From Sulfurimonas sp. (lineage in GTDB: Bacteria; Campylobacterota; Campylobacteria; Campylobacterales; Sulfurimonadaceae), in the NCBI GenBank assembly GCA_027064045.1, contig JAMOQK010000026.1:1-53643 (forward strand): 53,643 nt of DNA, given 5' to 3'. This document shows positions 16,744 through 24,970 of the stretch, one piece after another. Both the position numbers and the translations under genes were made by a program. Below the pieces are notes generated by a model, which was not told where the DNA came from, searched no databases, and worked only from the letters and a program-made list of their open reading frames with translations. The stretch's first letter is position 1. Each line of letters opens with the position of its first letter.

Positions 16744-17490
16744 ATGAAAAAAACTGCCTTTTTAGTGTTATTCTTCTCAATCAGTGTTTTTGCAACCACT
16801 ATAAATATAGCTGTTGCAGCAAATGTAAGCTATGCCATAGATGACTTAAAAGCAAAATTTAAACAAACTCATCCAAATATAGATGTACAAACAACTCTTG
16901 GTAGTAGCGGAAAACTAACTACTCAAATAAAAAATGGCGCACCTTATGGACTTTTTATCTCTGCAAATACAAAATATCCACAAACTCTTTATGATGAAAA
17001 AATAGCAATAACAAAACCTGTTATATATGCTCAAGGAGCTTTAGCCTTTTTTAGCATTAAAAAATATAACTTAAACAATGGTATAACTCTTTTAACAAAC
17101 AAAAATATACAAAGAATTGCTATTGCAAACCCAAAAACTGCACCATATGGCAAAGCAGCATTTAAAGCTATAAAAAATGCAAAGATATTAGATAAAATCA
17201 AACAAAAATTAATCTATGCAGAGTCTATCTCCCAAACTCTTTCTTATACTATCACAGCAACAGATATTGGAATTGTTGCTAAATCCTCGCTATACAGTTC
17301 GAAAATGAAAAACTATAAAAGAGGAATAAACTGGATAGAAGTCGATACAAAACTATATACACCTATTGAACAAGCTATGGTCTTATTAAAGTACAGCAAT
17401 AATTCTAAGGAGTATAAAGCTTTTTACGATTTTATCCTAAGTGATGAAGCAAAAATAATTTTTAAAAAATATGGATATATTACACAATGA
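16744..17490 (+). CDS. modA: Molybdate ABC transporter, periplasmic substrate-binding protein
   Basis: This 248-aa protein has a signal peptide (MKKTAFLVLFFSISVFA) and the ModA fold: IAVAANVSYAIDDL after the cleavage site, then GSSGKLTTQI and later IANPKTAPYGKAA, the residues that wrap the oxyanion. It delivers molybdate (or tungstate) to ModBC. A start at 16744 is chosen over a longer frame from 16333, because the extra part lacks homology and lies antisense to trxC. The TGA overlaps the next ATG (17487-17490). Confidence 0.93.
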   Translation: MKKTAFLVLFFSISVFATTINIAVAANVSYAIDDLKAKFKQTHPNIDVQTTLGSSGKLTTQIKNGAPYGLFISANTKYPQTLYDEKIAITKPVIYAQGALAFFSIKKYNLNNGITLLTNKNIQRIAIANPKTAPYGKAAFKAIKNAKILDKIKQKLIYAESISQTLSYTITATDIGIVAKSSLYSSKMKNYKRGINWIEVDTKLYTPIEQAMVLLKYSNNSKEYKAFYDFILSDEAKIIFKKYGYITQ

Positions 17491-17891
17491 ACTATATACC
17501 TGCAATATTAGACGATATTCAAAGTATTGATAATCTAGCCATAGTTACTTTTGAAGTACAAAAACAAAAGATGTGTATGATGTCACTTGGAATAGACAGT
17601 TCATTATCCATTGGTTCTGAAGTAACATTAGGCATAAAAGCATCAAATATAGCCTTGGCAAAAGATTTAAAAGGGATGATTAGCCTCTCAAACCAACTAG
17701 AGGGTGTTGTAAAAAATATAAAAAATGGTCTCTTGTTATCAAGTATCAAACTAGAAATAGCTGATAATTTAATCATAGAAAGTATCATAACATTAGAATC
17801 AGCAAAAAAAATGAATTTGCAAAATGGAGACAAAGTGCTAACTTTGATTAAATCAAGTGAACTCTCCATTGTAAAAGTAGAAAATATATGA
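17487..17891 (+). CDS. TOBE-domain molybdate-binding protein (molbindin-like)
   Basis: This 134-aa protein appears to consist of two MOP/TOBE-like repeats (about 1-65 with IKASNIALAK, and about 66-134 ending KSSELSIVKV). This is like the di-MOP part of ModE and the free molbindins that store or sense molybdate. There is no DNA-binding domain. It sits between modA and modB with ATGA overlaps on both sides, so it is made in step with the transporter. A role as intracellular molybdate buffer or regulator of transport is inferred. Confidence 0.75.
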   Translation: MNYIPAILDDIQSIDNLAIVTFEVQKQKMCMMSLGIDSSLSIGSEVTLGIKASNIALAKDLKGMISLSNQLEGVVKNIKNGLLLSSIKLEIADNLIIESIITLESAKKMNLQNGDKVLTLIKSSELSIVKVENI

Positions 17892-18568
17892 ACCAATTAG
17901 ACCTAGAACCTTTTTTACTCTCTTTTAAATTAGCTAGTGTAGTAACCATTATCCTTTTTATCATTGCTATACCTGTTAGTTGGTGGCTTTCAAGAACAAC
18001 ATGCAGATGTAAACCATTTGTGGAAGCAGTTGTTTCTCTACCTATCGTTTTACCACCCTCTGTACTTGGTTTTTACATCCTCTATGCCCTCTCCTACAAC
18101 TCACCTATTGGTGCATTTTTTGAAGAAACTTTTGGAATAAAACTTGTTTTTAACTTTACTGGTCTTGTGATTGCAAGTTGTTTCTACTCCTTTCCTTTTA
18201 TGGTTCAACCTCTTCAAGGTGGATTTGAATCACTAAACAAAAACATGCTTGAGGCTTCTTATATTGCAGGAAAAAGTAAATTAAAAACACTTTGGCATGT
18301 GGCATTACCAAACATAAAACCTGCACTTCTAACAGCTCTCATAATCACATTTGCACATACAGTTGGAGAATTTGGTGTAGTTCTAATGGTTGGAGGTTCA
18401 ATCCCAAATGAAACAAAAGTTGCTTCTGTTGCCATCTACGAAATGGTTGAAATCATGGACTATAAAATGGCTCATATCTACAGTGCAATTATGTTGGGTA
18501 TAAGTTTTACAGTACTTTTTAGTGTTTACCTTTTTAATCAACGACACGCCAAAAGAATTGGAGTTTAA
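17888..18568 (+). CDS. modB: Molybdate ABC transporter permease
   Basis: This 226-aa membrane protein has five or six helices. It shows the early LPIVLPPSVLGFYIL segment and the cytoplasmic EAA loop EASYIAGKSKLKTLWHVALP, followed by GEFGVVLMVGG, both typical of ModB. It forms the transmembrane channel for molybdate. The start overlaps the TOBE gene (ATGA). Unusually, its ATPase partner modC is not next but follows a 1.7-kb unknown gene. Confidence 0.93.
   Translation: MNQLDLEPFLLSFKLASVVTIILFIIAIPVSWWLSRTTCRCKPFVEAVVSLPIVLPPSVLGFYILYALSYNSPIGAFFEETFGIKLVFNFTGLVIASCFYSFPFMVQPLQGGFESLNKNMLEASYIAGKSKLKTLWHVALPNIKPALLTALIITFAHTVGEFGVVLMVGGSIPNETKVASVAIYEMVEIMDYKMAHIYSAIMLGISFTVLFSVYLFNQRHAKRIGV
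18293..18302 (-). repeat. Dispersed decamer CCACATGCCA (reverse)
   Basis: Exact reverse copy inside modB. Confidence 0.8.
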
Positions 18569-18587
18569 GCCACATCTTTGATAGTAA

Positions 18588-18596
18588 TGCTATAAT
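18588..18596 (+). promoter_or_regulatory. Extended -10 promoter TGCTATAAT
   Basis: This is a consensus extended -10 located 36 bases before the TTG start of the 561-aa gene. It is downstream of modB, so the insert and modC can be expressed apart from modAB. Confidence 0.6.
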
Positions 18597-18632
18597 TTTT
18601 TTCGCTAAAGAAAACAAAAAGGTAGGTTTCTT

Positions 18633-20318
18633 TTGAAAAAAAGCATAAATATATACGCATATCTTGAGGACAATGCGCAATTATGGAAAGTTTTAGATGA
18701 TTCTTATAACTATATAAAGATAAAAGATTATAACGAGTTTTTAGATATATTATCTAAAATCAGGCGAGATGATATGTATCTTTACATAATTGATATTGCA
18801 AAACTTAAAGATAAAAAATATAGTTATTTTAAAAATGAGCTATTAAACAATGAACATCTTTCTGTTGTGATCTATGGTGAAAACATCTCTCAAGCTATAA
18901 AAACAAAACTTTACTCATTGGAAGTTAGTGCTGTTGTTGAAGACAAATCACATAATCAAAAAAATATTATTGATTATGTAATTGCCAAAGCAAATTTGTA
19001 TATGGCTACTTTAGATAATCGTTTTGCAGAAGGTTTTTTTGAGTATCATGATCTCAAAAGAGATATAGAGGTACAAATAAAGTATCTGTTATCTTTTTTA
19101 TCTTATAAATATAAAATAGATGAAAACAATATCTCAGATATCCACTTACTTCTTTCTAGTCTGCTTGTGGCATTTAAAAGAGATAAAATTCTAAAAATCT
19201 CAAAAATATTACATAAAATAATAAGATCAGAGAGTATAGATATGTTGTATAAAACATATACTCATCCACAAAGTTTTGAACAGAATATTATAGCTATATT
19301 GCTGATGATATTTCAAGATGAAGATACTCAAAAACATGTAGAACAAATTAATATGAAAAATATAGAAAAGAATCTTATTGATGAAGTTCAAAATATTTAT
19401 GATACAAAAGCAACAGTTATTATATCCCATAAAGATGTAAATTACTTTTGGGAACAATTAGAAATAGATCTCATAAAAAAATGTGAAAACAAAGACAATA
19501 TAAATATTTTAGACAATCACATTGTTATGGCTTGTAAATTCCTAACACATATACTCTCTAGTTTGGATTACATGGAAGTATATACAGTTATGAATTTTTC
19601 AGATAAACAAATTCAAGTACATATAACACTCTTTGGAGCCACAAACAATGTATTTAAAGAGTACATAGAGTCTAATTTTTTATCAATCGATGAATTTACC
19701 GTAGAAATGAAAGAGAATAATAAAATTATATTGACTTTAAAATCACTTAATTCTAAAAATAAAAAAGTTACAAAAACAGCCACAAATAAAACAATCATAG
19801 ACAAAAGTATTATAAACAGTATGCATTATAAAGATGAGCATAAGATAAGTGCAGAAGATTTTTTAAAAGAGTTTGAAATAGACCAATATTTGCTAGATGA
19901 TTTAAATGATTTAGAAGCTGAAATCAGAAATAAACTTTATACACAAGATACTCTTTCCAAAGAGATCCTATTGACTGTATCAACTGCCTTAGACGGATAT
20001 GTACGAGTTTTAAATGAAACCATAGAGTTTAAAGATATAGCCTACTCACTTCAATCACTTTCACTTGTATTTCAAGAATTATCATTAGAAACACTTGATG
20101 ATACAAAAAATAGTACCCTAAGATTTTATATTCAAGGTCTAATTGATGATTTAAGCAATTGGAAAAGATATATATTTATAGAACCAAATGCACCCGATAT
20201 TCACTATTTGGATGCATCATTGCTTGAAAATTGTGTAACAATAGAAAAATTTATATCATCTGATACAGAAGAGGAAAGCCTAGAAGAAGGAGATGACGAT
20301 GATTTGGAATTTTTTTAG
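18633..20318 (+). CDS. Unknown protein with receiver-like N-terminus and acidic tail, inserted between modB and modC
   Basis: This 561-aa protein is of unknown function. The first 120 residues alternate strands and helices (MYLYIIDIAKL, LSVVIYGENIS, LEVSAVVED), in the manner of a receiver fold but without a clear phospho-acceptor set. The middle is helical. A C-terminal helical region ends in a strongly acidic tail (EEESLEEGDDDDLEFF). There are no membrane spans or signal peptide. The start is TTG 18633, behind an AAGGTAGG-like site, and a strong extended -10 precedes it. It may be a response-regulator-like scaffold, but I cannot name a family. A role in molybdenum metabolism is suggested only by position. 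Confidence 0.7.
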   Translation: MKKSINIYAYLEDNAQLWKVLDDSYNYIKIKDYNEFLDILSKIRRDDMYLYIIDIAKLKDKKYSYFKNELLNNEHLSVVIYGENISQAIKTKLYSLEVSAVVEDKSHNQKNIIDYVIAKANLYMATLDNRFAEGFFEYHDLKRDIEVQIKYLLSFLSYKYKIDENNISDIHLLLSSLLVAFKRDKILKISKILHKIIRSESIDMLYKTYTHPQSFEQNIIAILLMIFQDEDTQKHVEQINMKNIEKNLIDEVQNIYDTKATVIISHKDVNYFWEQLEIDLIKKCENKDNINILDNHIVMACKFLTHILSSLDYMEVYTVMNFSDKQIQVHITLFGATNNVFKEYIESNFLSIDEFTVEMKENNKIILTLKSLNSKNKKVTKTATNKTIIDKSIINSMHYKDEHKISAEDFLKEFEIDQYLLDDLNDLEAEIRNKLYTQDTLSKEILLTVSTALDGYVRVLNETIEFKDIAYSLQSLSLVFQELSLETLDDTKNSTLRFYIQGLIDDLSNWKRYIFIEPNAPDIHYLDASLLENCVTIEKFISSDTEEESLEEGDDDDLEFF

Positions 20319-20387
20319 AAGAAACAGTTGTGAATAGAGATAAAATTTTATTTAAATCTGCACAAAAGATTAAAGGTGATACAAATT

Positions 20388-21245
20388 TTGATAAACATCA
20401 ATATTCATAAAACACTTCAAGGTGCTAGGGGGGAGATGAACCTAGATATAAATCTATCTATAAAAGAGCATGAATTTGTTACCCTTAGTGGAAAAAGTGG
20501 CAGTGGAAAAACAACTCTACTTAGAGTCCTAGCTGGATTAGAAGATGCAAAAGGGGAGATAAAAGTTGCTAACAAAATTTGGCTTGATAAAAAAAACTCC
20601 TTAGCCGTACAAAAAAGAGATATAGGTTTTGTTTTTCAAGATTATGCACTATTTCCAAACATGAGTGTTGAAGAAAATCTACTCTATGTCAACAAAGATA
20701 AAACTTTAGCAAAACAACTACTTGAGCTAACTCAACTTACAGCTATGGCAAAACGATTACCAAATAAACTTAGTGGGGGACAAAAACAAAGAGTATCTTT
20801 ATGTCGTGCTTTCATGGCTCGTCCAAAACTTTTACTTATGGATGAACCACTTTCTGCACTAGATGTGGATATGCGATTAAAACTACAACATGACATCTTA
20901 GCCCTACATAAAAAGTTTGGTACAACTACTATAATGGTAAGCCATGACCCTAGTGAAATTTATAAACTGTCAAATCGTGTAGTAATACTTGAAAATGGTA
21001 AAATAACTCAAGATGGTACACCCAAAAATATTTTACTAAAAACACAAGGTAGTCAAAAATTTTCTCTAATAGGTGAACTTCTTGAGATTATACAAGCAGA
21101 TATTATTTTCATCGCCGTAGTAGCTATAGGACAACAAATAGTTGAGGTTGTGTTAGACGAAAAAGAAGCTTCTAATTTTCACACAGGAGATAAAGTTCAA
21201 GTTAGCACAAAGGCTTTCGCTCCAATGTTAAGTTTAGCACATTAG
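20388..21245 (+). CDS. modC: Molybdate ABC transporter ATP-binding protein
   Basis: This ATPase has Walker A GKSGSGKTT, the Q-loop FVFQDYALF, signature LSGGQKQR, Walker B LLLMDEP and the switch His in VSHDP. A short TOBE region follows at the C-terminus (about 225-285), as in ModC. It powers ModB. I chose TTG 20388 as the start because AAAGGTGA (20372-20379) lies eight bases before it. The GTG at 20376 would fall inside that ribosome site. The protein is then 285 aa and begins INININ-like, followed by HKTLQGARGEM, as ModC proteins do. Confidence 0.9.
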   Translation: MININIHKTLQGARGEMNLDINLSIKEHEFVTLSGKSGSGKTTLLRVLAGLEDAKGEIKVANKIWLDKKNSLAVQKRDIGFVFQDYALFPNMSVEENLLYVNKDKTLAKQLLELTQLTAMAKRLPNKLSGGQKQRVSLCRAFMARPKLLLMDEPLSALDVDMRLKLQHDILALHKKFGTTTIMVSHDPSEIYKLSNRVVILENGKITQDGTPKNILLKTQGSQKFSLIGELLEIIQADIIFIAVVAIGQQIVEVVLDEKEASNFHTGDKVQVSTKAFAPMLSLAH

Positions 21246-21282
21246 TTAAATGAAATAGAAATTATATAGGATGGCGATACTG

Positions 21283-21372
21283 TGGAGGTTCAGGCGGGAG
21301 TCGAACCCGCGGTGGATTTAACTCCACACAACCTTTCCAAGGTTGCACCATAGACCACTCGGACACTGAACC
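21283..21372 (-). tRNA. tRNA-Ser (GGA anticodon)
   Basis: On the minus strand the acceptor arms GGTTCAG and CTGAACC pair fully over 7 bp. The D-arm begins TCCGAGTGG. The anticodon loop CTTGGAAAG-like context gives GGA, between ACCTT and AAGGT. A long variable arm (GTGGA/TCCAC) marks a class II tRNA. The T-arm is GCGGG-TTCGACT-CCCGC, and CCA is encoded (21283-21285). The base before CCA is T, not the G usual for serine tRNAs. Confidence 0.93.
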
Positions 21373-21391
21373 ATTTTATTTATATCTAAAG

Positions 21392-21412
21392 TCTCTACTA
21401 TATTTGTAGAGA
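21392..21412. other. 7-bp inverted repeat upstream of tRNA-Ser
   Basis: TCTCTAC (21392-21398) and GTAGAGA (21406-21412) flank a 7-base AT loop. It lies between the tRNA and the end of the HTH gene on the same strand. It could be a weak terminator or an operator. Confidence 0.35.
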
Positions 21413-21489
21413 TGGAATTTTATCTATTTTGATATTTAATCCTACTGAAACCTTTAGTATTTTTAGAAAATATCAATAGAATCAAGTAT

Positions 21490-22143
21490 CTATCCAAACA
21501 AATCTTCATAAGAGTATTTAGATAAATTTAGATAATATTTTTTTCCAACCATAATAATCCGTTCATCTTTTTTGGCTATTTTATTAAATCTAGCTTTTAC
21601 TTTTTGAACTTTTTTATCACTATATTTTAATTGTTTTAAATATTTTTTTAGAGATATGATTTTATCTTTAACTTTTTCTTCAACATCTTCACTATCTACC
21701 TCTATCTCTGCTTCAAGATGTTCTTCTTGCTCTTTTAAAAGGGGAGCATTTAGCATAAATTTTGAAGATATGGCATTTAGTATGTTTTTAAGTTGCTCAT
21801 CTTTATCTTTGTATATCTGTTCTATCTTTATTCGCTCATCTATAAGCATCCGTTCTTTTTGGTCTCTTAGCGTCCTGGTTTCACACTCCAACACCTCTAC
21901 TCTGTTTTGAAGCCTGTCATTTTGTTCTTCTAAAAATTTATAATATTTATCAGTAGCAGATGCCACAACCTTTTTTGGTGCTTTTCTAACAGTATTCTTT
22001 GATGATAAGGTATTGTCAATATTAACAAACTTTACACCATTTTCCACAACACTTTGCAGTGAACCCCGTCTTATACGATTATGTATAGCTTCTTTTGATA
22101 TACCAAAATACTCAGCAGCTTCGTTTATGGTCATCTTTGGCAT
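21490..22143 (-). CDS. HTH/coiled-coil DNA-binding protein (DUF3972-like)
   Basis: This 217-aa protein opens with a helix-turn-helix of excisionase/MerR style (TINEAAEYFGISKEAIHNRIRRGSL). This is followed by a long coiled coil at about 65-125 (KYYKFLEEQNDRLQNRVEVLE) and a basic C-terminal part. It resembles proteins annotated DUF3972 in Campylobacterota; I am not certain of the family name. A DNA-binding structural or regulatory role is inferred. The start codon lies inside an exact copy of the dispersed decamer. The gene begins nine bases after the stop of yajQ. Confidence 0.65.
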   Translation of the reverse strand: MPKMTINEAAEYFGISKEAIHNRIRRGSLQSVVENGVKFVNIDNTLSSKNTVRKAPKKVVASATDKYYKFLEEQNDRLQNRVEVLECETRTLRDQKERMLIDERIKIEQIYKDKDEQLKNILNAISSKFMLNAPLLKEQEEHLEAEIEVDSEDVEEKVKDKIISLKKYLKQLKYSDKKVQKVKARFNKIAKKDERIIMVGKKYYLNLSKYSYEDLFG

Positions 22144-22147
22144 GTGG
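22138..22147 (-). repeat. Dispersed decamer CCACATGCCA (reverse), spanning a start codon
   Basis: The ATG of the HTH coiled-coil gene (Met-Pro-Lys) lies inside this exact copy. Confidence 0.8.
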
Positions 22148-22152
22148 ACTCC

Positions 22153-22650
22153 CTATCTCATATTTTCAAAAACTATTGGAGCTTCCCACTCACCCTCTCT
22201 AACCATTTTCATCACTTTTTGCAAATCATCAAGCTTAGCACCTTTTACACGGATAGAATCACCCTCTATCTGAGCATTTACTTTTAACTTCATCTTTTTT
22301 ATATCAGCTGTGATTTTTTTAGCTTCTTTTGACTCTATATAATCTACCACTTTAAAAGTAGCTTTTCTAGTGCCACCACTAGCATCTTCAACTTTTAACT
22401 CATCTAAAACTTTTGAACTCAACCCTTGTTTTAGGAATTTCGCTATAACTATATCTTTTAAAGCATCTAGTTTGTTATCACTAGAAGCCACTAACACCAA
22501 AGTTTTTGCTTTTTCATTGAAAGTGACTTCATAGGTAGTCCCCTTAAAATCATAACGGTTAGCAACTTCCCTATCTACTAAGTTTATAGCATTTTTGAAG
22601 TTTTGCATATCTATCTTTGCACTTATATCAAATGAGTGTTCTTTTGCCAT
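22153..22650 (-). CDS. yajQ: YajQ-family nucleotide-binding protein
   Basis: This 165-aa protein matches YajQ along its whole length: HSFDISAKIDMQNFKNAI at the start, NRYDFKGT, then KITADIKKMKLKVNAQI and GAKLDDLQ. YajQ proteins bind nucleotides, and in Xanthomonas and Pseudomonas they bind c-di-GMP. The c-di-GMP link fits the number of such genes in the window. It is encoded between the sdhB-like gene and the HTH gene on the same strand. Confidence 0.93.
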   Translation of the reverse strand: MAKEHSFDISAKIDMQNFKNAINLVDREVANRYDFKGTTYEVTFNEKAKTLVLVASSDNKLDALKDIVIAKFLKQGLSSKVLDELKVEDASGGTRKATFKVVDYIESKEAKKITADIKKMKLKVNAQIEGDSIRVKGAKLDDLQKVMKMVREGEWEAPIVFENMR

Positions 22651-22696
22651 AACAACATCCTTTTTTAAAACTTTTTGTTATTATAACATGTTAGTT

Positions 22697-23392
22697 TTAA
22701 AAACCAAGCCCACCATCAAATCCACCAAAATTACCAAAATTTGGATCCATATAACCATATTGTGCAGATTTCATTCTGAGTTTTTCTATATCTGCTTTAC
22801 TAGATATGCCTTGTGGACAGGCAAGAGTGCATTCATTGCATAATGTACAATCCCAGACACCATTGGTTTGAATGTTATCTATTTTAGATTTTTCATCATC
22901 TCCCCTTTTATCACTCACATACTTCCAAACTCTTGTAAGTGCAAACGGTCCTAAAAAATCTCCATTAACTGCATAAACGGGACAAGCTGAAAAACATGAA
23001 CCACACAATATGCAATCACTCTGAACTTCATTGATCTTTTCATCTTCATTTGTTAGTGATATGTTATTACTTTGTTTATTTTGCCAAGCTTTTGCTTTTT
23101 TGTTAAACTCATAAGCTTTATCCATATCTACAACCAAATCTCGAATAACTTCTAAATTTTTAAGCGGCTCTACCTTATCGCCATCTTGCACTTTATATCC
23201 ACATGCCAAAACTTCTTTTTCATTTACCCTAACAGCACAACTTCCACAAACACTACTTTTACATCCACTGTTATAGGTCAGGGTATTATCCATAGTTTCT
23301 TTTATCTCATCAAGAATTTTCAACAAAGTTGTATCACTCTGTTTTACTTCATACTCTTGATAACCATTATCTCTTTTTATACTTATCTTCAT
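22697..23392 (-). CDS. Iron-sulfur subunit of a succinate dehydrogenase/fumarate reductase of the Mfr/Tfr type
   Basis: The protein is 231 aa from ATG 23392. A [2Fe-2S] motif is formed by Cys44, Cys49, Cys52 and Cys64. The first ferredoxin-like motif has Cys127, Cys130, Cys133 and Cys137. The second has Cys182, Cys185, Cys188 and Cys192 (CTLCNECTLACP). Classical SdhB/FrdB proteins lack the second cysteine here and bind [3Fe-4S]; this one has all four and should hold a [4Fe-4S]. That is the pattern of class E, methylmenaquinol and thiol fumarate reductases. The start overlaps no gene but lies one base after the flavoprotein stop; ATG 23401 is an alternative. No membrane subunit or CCG-domain gene follows. 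Confidence 0.85.
   Translation of the reverse strand: MKISIKRDNGYQEYEVKQSDTTLLKILDEIKETMDNTLTYNSGCKSSVCGSCAVRVNEKEVLACGYKVQDGDKVEPLKNLEVIRDLVVDMDKAYEFNKKAKAWQNKQSNNISLTNEDEKINEVQSDCILCGSCFSACPVYAVNGDFLGPFALTRVWKYVSDKRGDDEKSKIDNIQTNGVWDCTLCNECTLACPQGISSKADIEKLRMKSAQYGYMDPNFGNFGGFDGGLGF
23199..23208 (+). repeat. Dispersed decamer CCACATGCCA
   Basis: Exact copy inside the iron-sulfur subunit gene. Confidence 0.8.
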
Positions 23393-23393
23393 C

Positions 23394-24917
23394 TTACTCA
23401 TCCACTCTAAAATGAGCGCCACAGCTCACTTCCCTTTTTAATGCACTCTCAATTACAACTTCACAAATATCAATCATATTTATAAATTCTAAAAACTCTA
23501 TAAAGTTTGTATTGTAGATTTTTGATTTATCATTTACACCCATTTGTGGGATTTTACTTTTTATATCTTTTATCATCTCTTGAGCCTCTTTCAACTCTTT
23601 TTTAGTTCTTATAATCCCAACTTTATTATAAAATAACTCACCAATAAAAGCTTTTTGTTTATAAAAATCTATCTCATTTCCAAAATCTTCTATTTTTCGT
23701 AAAAACTCATTTTGTTTCGTTTTTTCTTTGGAAACATCAAGTTTATTACTGTTTTTCTTTGAGTATTCACTAGCATTAATACCTGTTTGTTTACCAAAAA
23801 CAATAAGTTCAAGCAACGAATTACCACCTAAACGGTTAGCGCCATGTACTTTATGGTTTGCACACTCACCAACTGCAAAAAGTCCAGCTATATTTGTTTG
23901 TGAATTTTTATCAACTTCTATTCCACCCATAGTATAATGAGCCACTGGTTTAATTGGAATGAGTTCATTTACTGGATCTATATTTTCATAAAGAAGTGAT
24001 AGTTTTCTCTCTTGTGGAAGTTCTTCATCTATAAAACTCTCTCCCAAATGGCGAATATCTAAAAATATATCTTCACCTTTTTTTATCTGTTCATCTATCG
24101 CTCTTGCTACTTCATCTCTTGGTGCTAACTCATTTGTAAATCTCTCGCCCTTTGAGTTTAAAAGGTAACCACCCTCACCTCTTGCACTCTCACTTATAAG
24201 TATGGCTGAATTTTTAAGTGCTGTTGGATGAAACTGCACAAACTCCATATCTATACATTTTACACCACATCTCATAGCTACTGCTATCCCGTCACCTGTT
24301 GTACTTTTTGAGTTTGTAGTTTGTTTATCGTAGATTTTTGAGTATCCACCAGTTGCTAAAATAACAGCTGAACTCTCATAAATTTCAACCTTTTTATTTC
24401 TGATGTTTAAAACGCTAACACCACTAACACCATCTTCAGCAGTTATTATCTCCAACAAAAATCTCTCATTTAAAATCTCTATCCCACATGCCAATACTTG
24501 ATCATATAAAGTGTGTAAGATTTTCAATCCTGTATAATCTTGAGCGTAACAGGCTCTACTACCACTAGCACCACCCAATCTTCTTTGGGCAATTTCACCA
24601 TCTTTGGTTCTACTAAATACCACGCCTATGCTATCTAACCACTCTATTGCCTCTGGGGCTTGTTGACATAAAAACTCCACCATCTCTTCATCTGCAAGTC
24701 CGTGAGCTGATTTTAATGTGTTTTTTATATGCTCTTCAATAGTATCATCTTTGGCATGTGGAAGCACAGCATTTATCCCACCCTGAGCCATACAGGTTTG
24801 GGATCTTGTGGGATACTCTTTTGTTATTATTTTAACTTTTGCACCGTTATAGTGGGCATGAAGAGCAGATACTAAACCAGCCCCACCTGCTCCTATAATT
24901 AAAACATCACTTTTCAT
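23394..24917 (-). CDS. Flavoprotein subunit of a succinate dehydrogenase/fumarate reductase, lacking the FAD-linking histidine
   Basis: The protein is 507 aa from ATG 24917, which has an AGAGGA ribosome site. The longer frame to 25034 overlaps yqaA and is rejected. The FAD site is GAGGAG (residues 9-14). The catalytic region includes FVQFHPTAL and SARGEGGYL, and a late HGANRLGGNSLLE. In classical SdhA/FrdA the FAD is bound to the His of RSHT; here the segment reads TRSQTCMAQGG, with Gln40 in that place, so FAD is probably not covalent. That favours fumarate reduction over succinate oxidation. There is no Tat or Sec signal, so a cytoplasmic location is expected. The next gene on the strand is the iron-sulfur subunit. 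Confidence 0.87.
   Translation of the reverse strand: MKSDVLIIGAGGAGLVSALHAHYNGAKVKIITKEYPTRSQTCMAQGGINAVLPHAKDDTIEEHIKNTLKSAHGLADEEMVEFLCQQAPEAIEWLDSIGVVFSRTKDGEIAQRRLGGASGSRACYAQDYTGLKILHTLYDQVLACGIEILNERFLLEIITAEDGVSGVSVLNIRNKKVEIYESSAVILATGGYSKIYDKQTTNSKSTTGDGIAVAMRCGVKCIDMEFVQFHPTALKNSAILISESARGEGGYLLNSKGERFTNELAPRDEVARAIDEQIKKGEDIFLDIRHLGESFIDEELPQERKLSLLYENIDPVNELIPIKPVAHYTMGGIEVDKNSQTNIAGLFAVGECANHKVHGANRLGGNSLLELIVFGKQTGINASEYSKKNSNKLDVSKEKTKQNEFLRKIEDFGNEIDFYKQKAFIGELFYNKVGIIRTKKELKEAQEMIKDIKSKIPQMGVNDKSKIYNTNFIEFLEFINMIDICEVVIESALKREVSCGAHFRVDE
24484..24493 (+). repeat. Dispersed decamer CCACATGCCA
   Basis: Exact copy inside the flavoprotein gene. Confidence 0.8.
24752..24761 (-). 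repeat. Dispersed decamer CCACATGCCA (reverse)
   Basis: Exact reverse copy inside the flavoprotein gene, 259 bases from the previous copy. Confidence 0.8.
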
Positions 24918-24943
24918 TTTTCCTCTTTTTTTAAATTTCTTCA

Positions 24944-24967
24944 GAGGTACGACTAAAGTCGTGGCTC
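24944..24967 (-). repeat. REP-like palindrome, copy 1
   Basis: ACGACT-AA-AGTCGT (24949-24962) with an outer GAG/CTC pairing lies four bases after the yqaA stop. On the minus strand it continues CGTACCTC and then an A/T-rich run, as does copy 2 at 42815-42832. Confidence 0.5.
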
Positions 24968-24970
24968 CTG

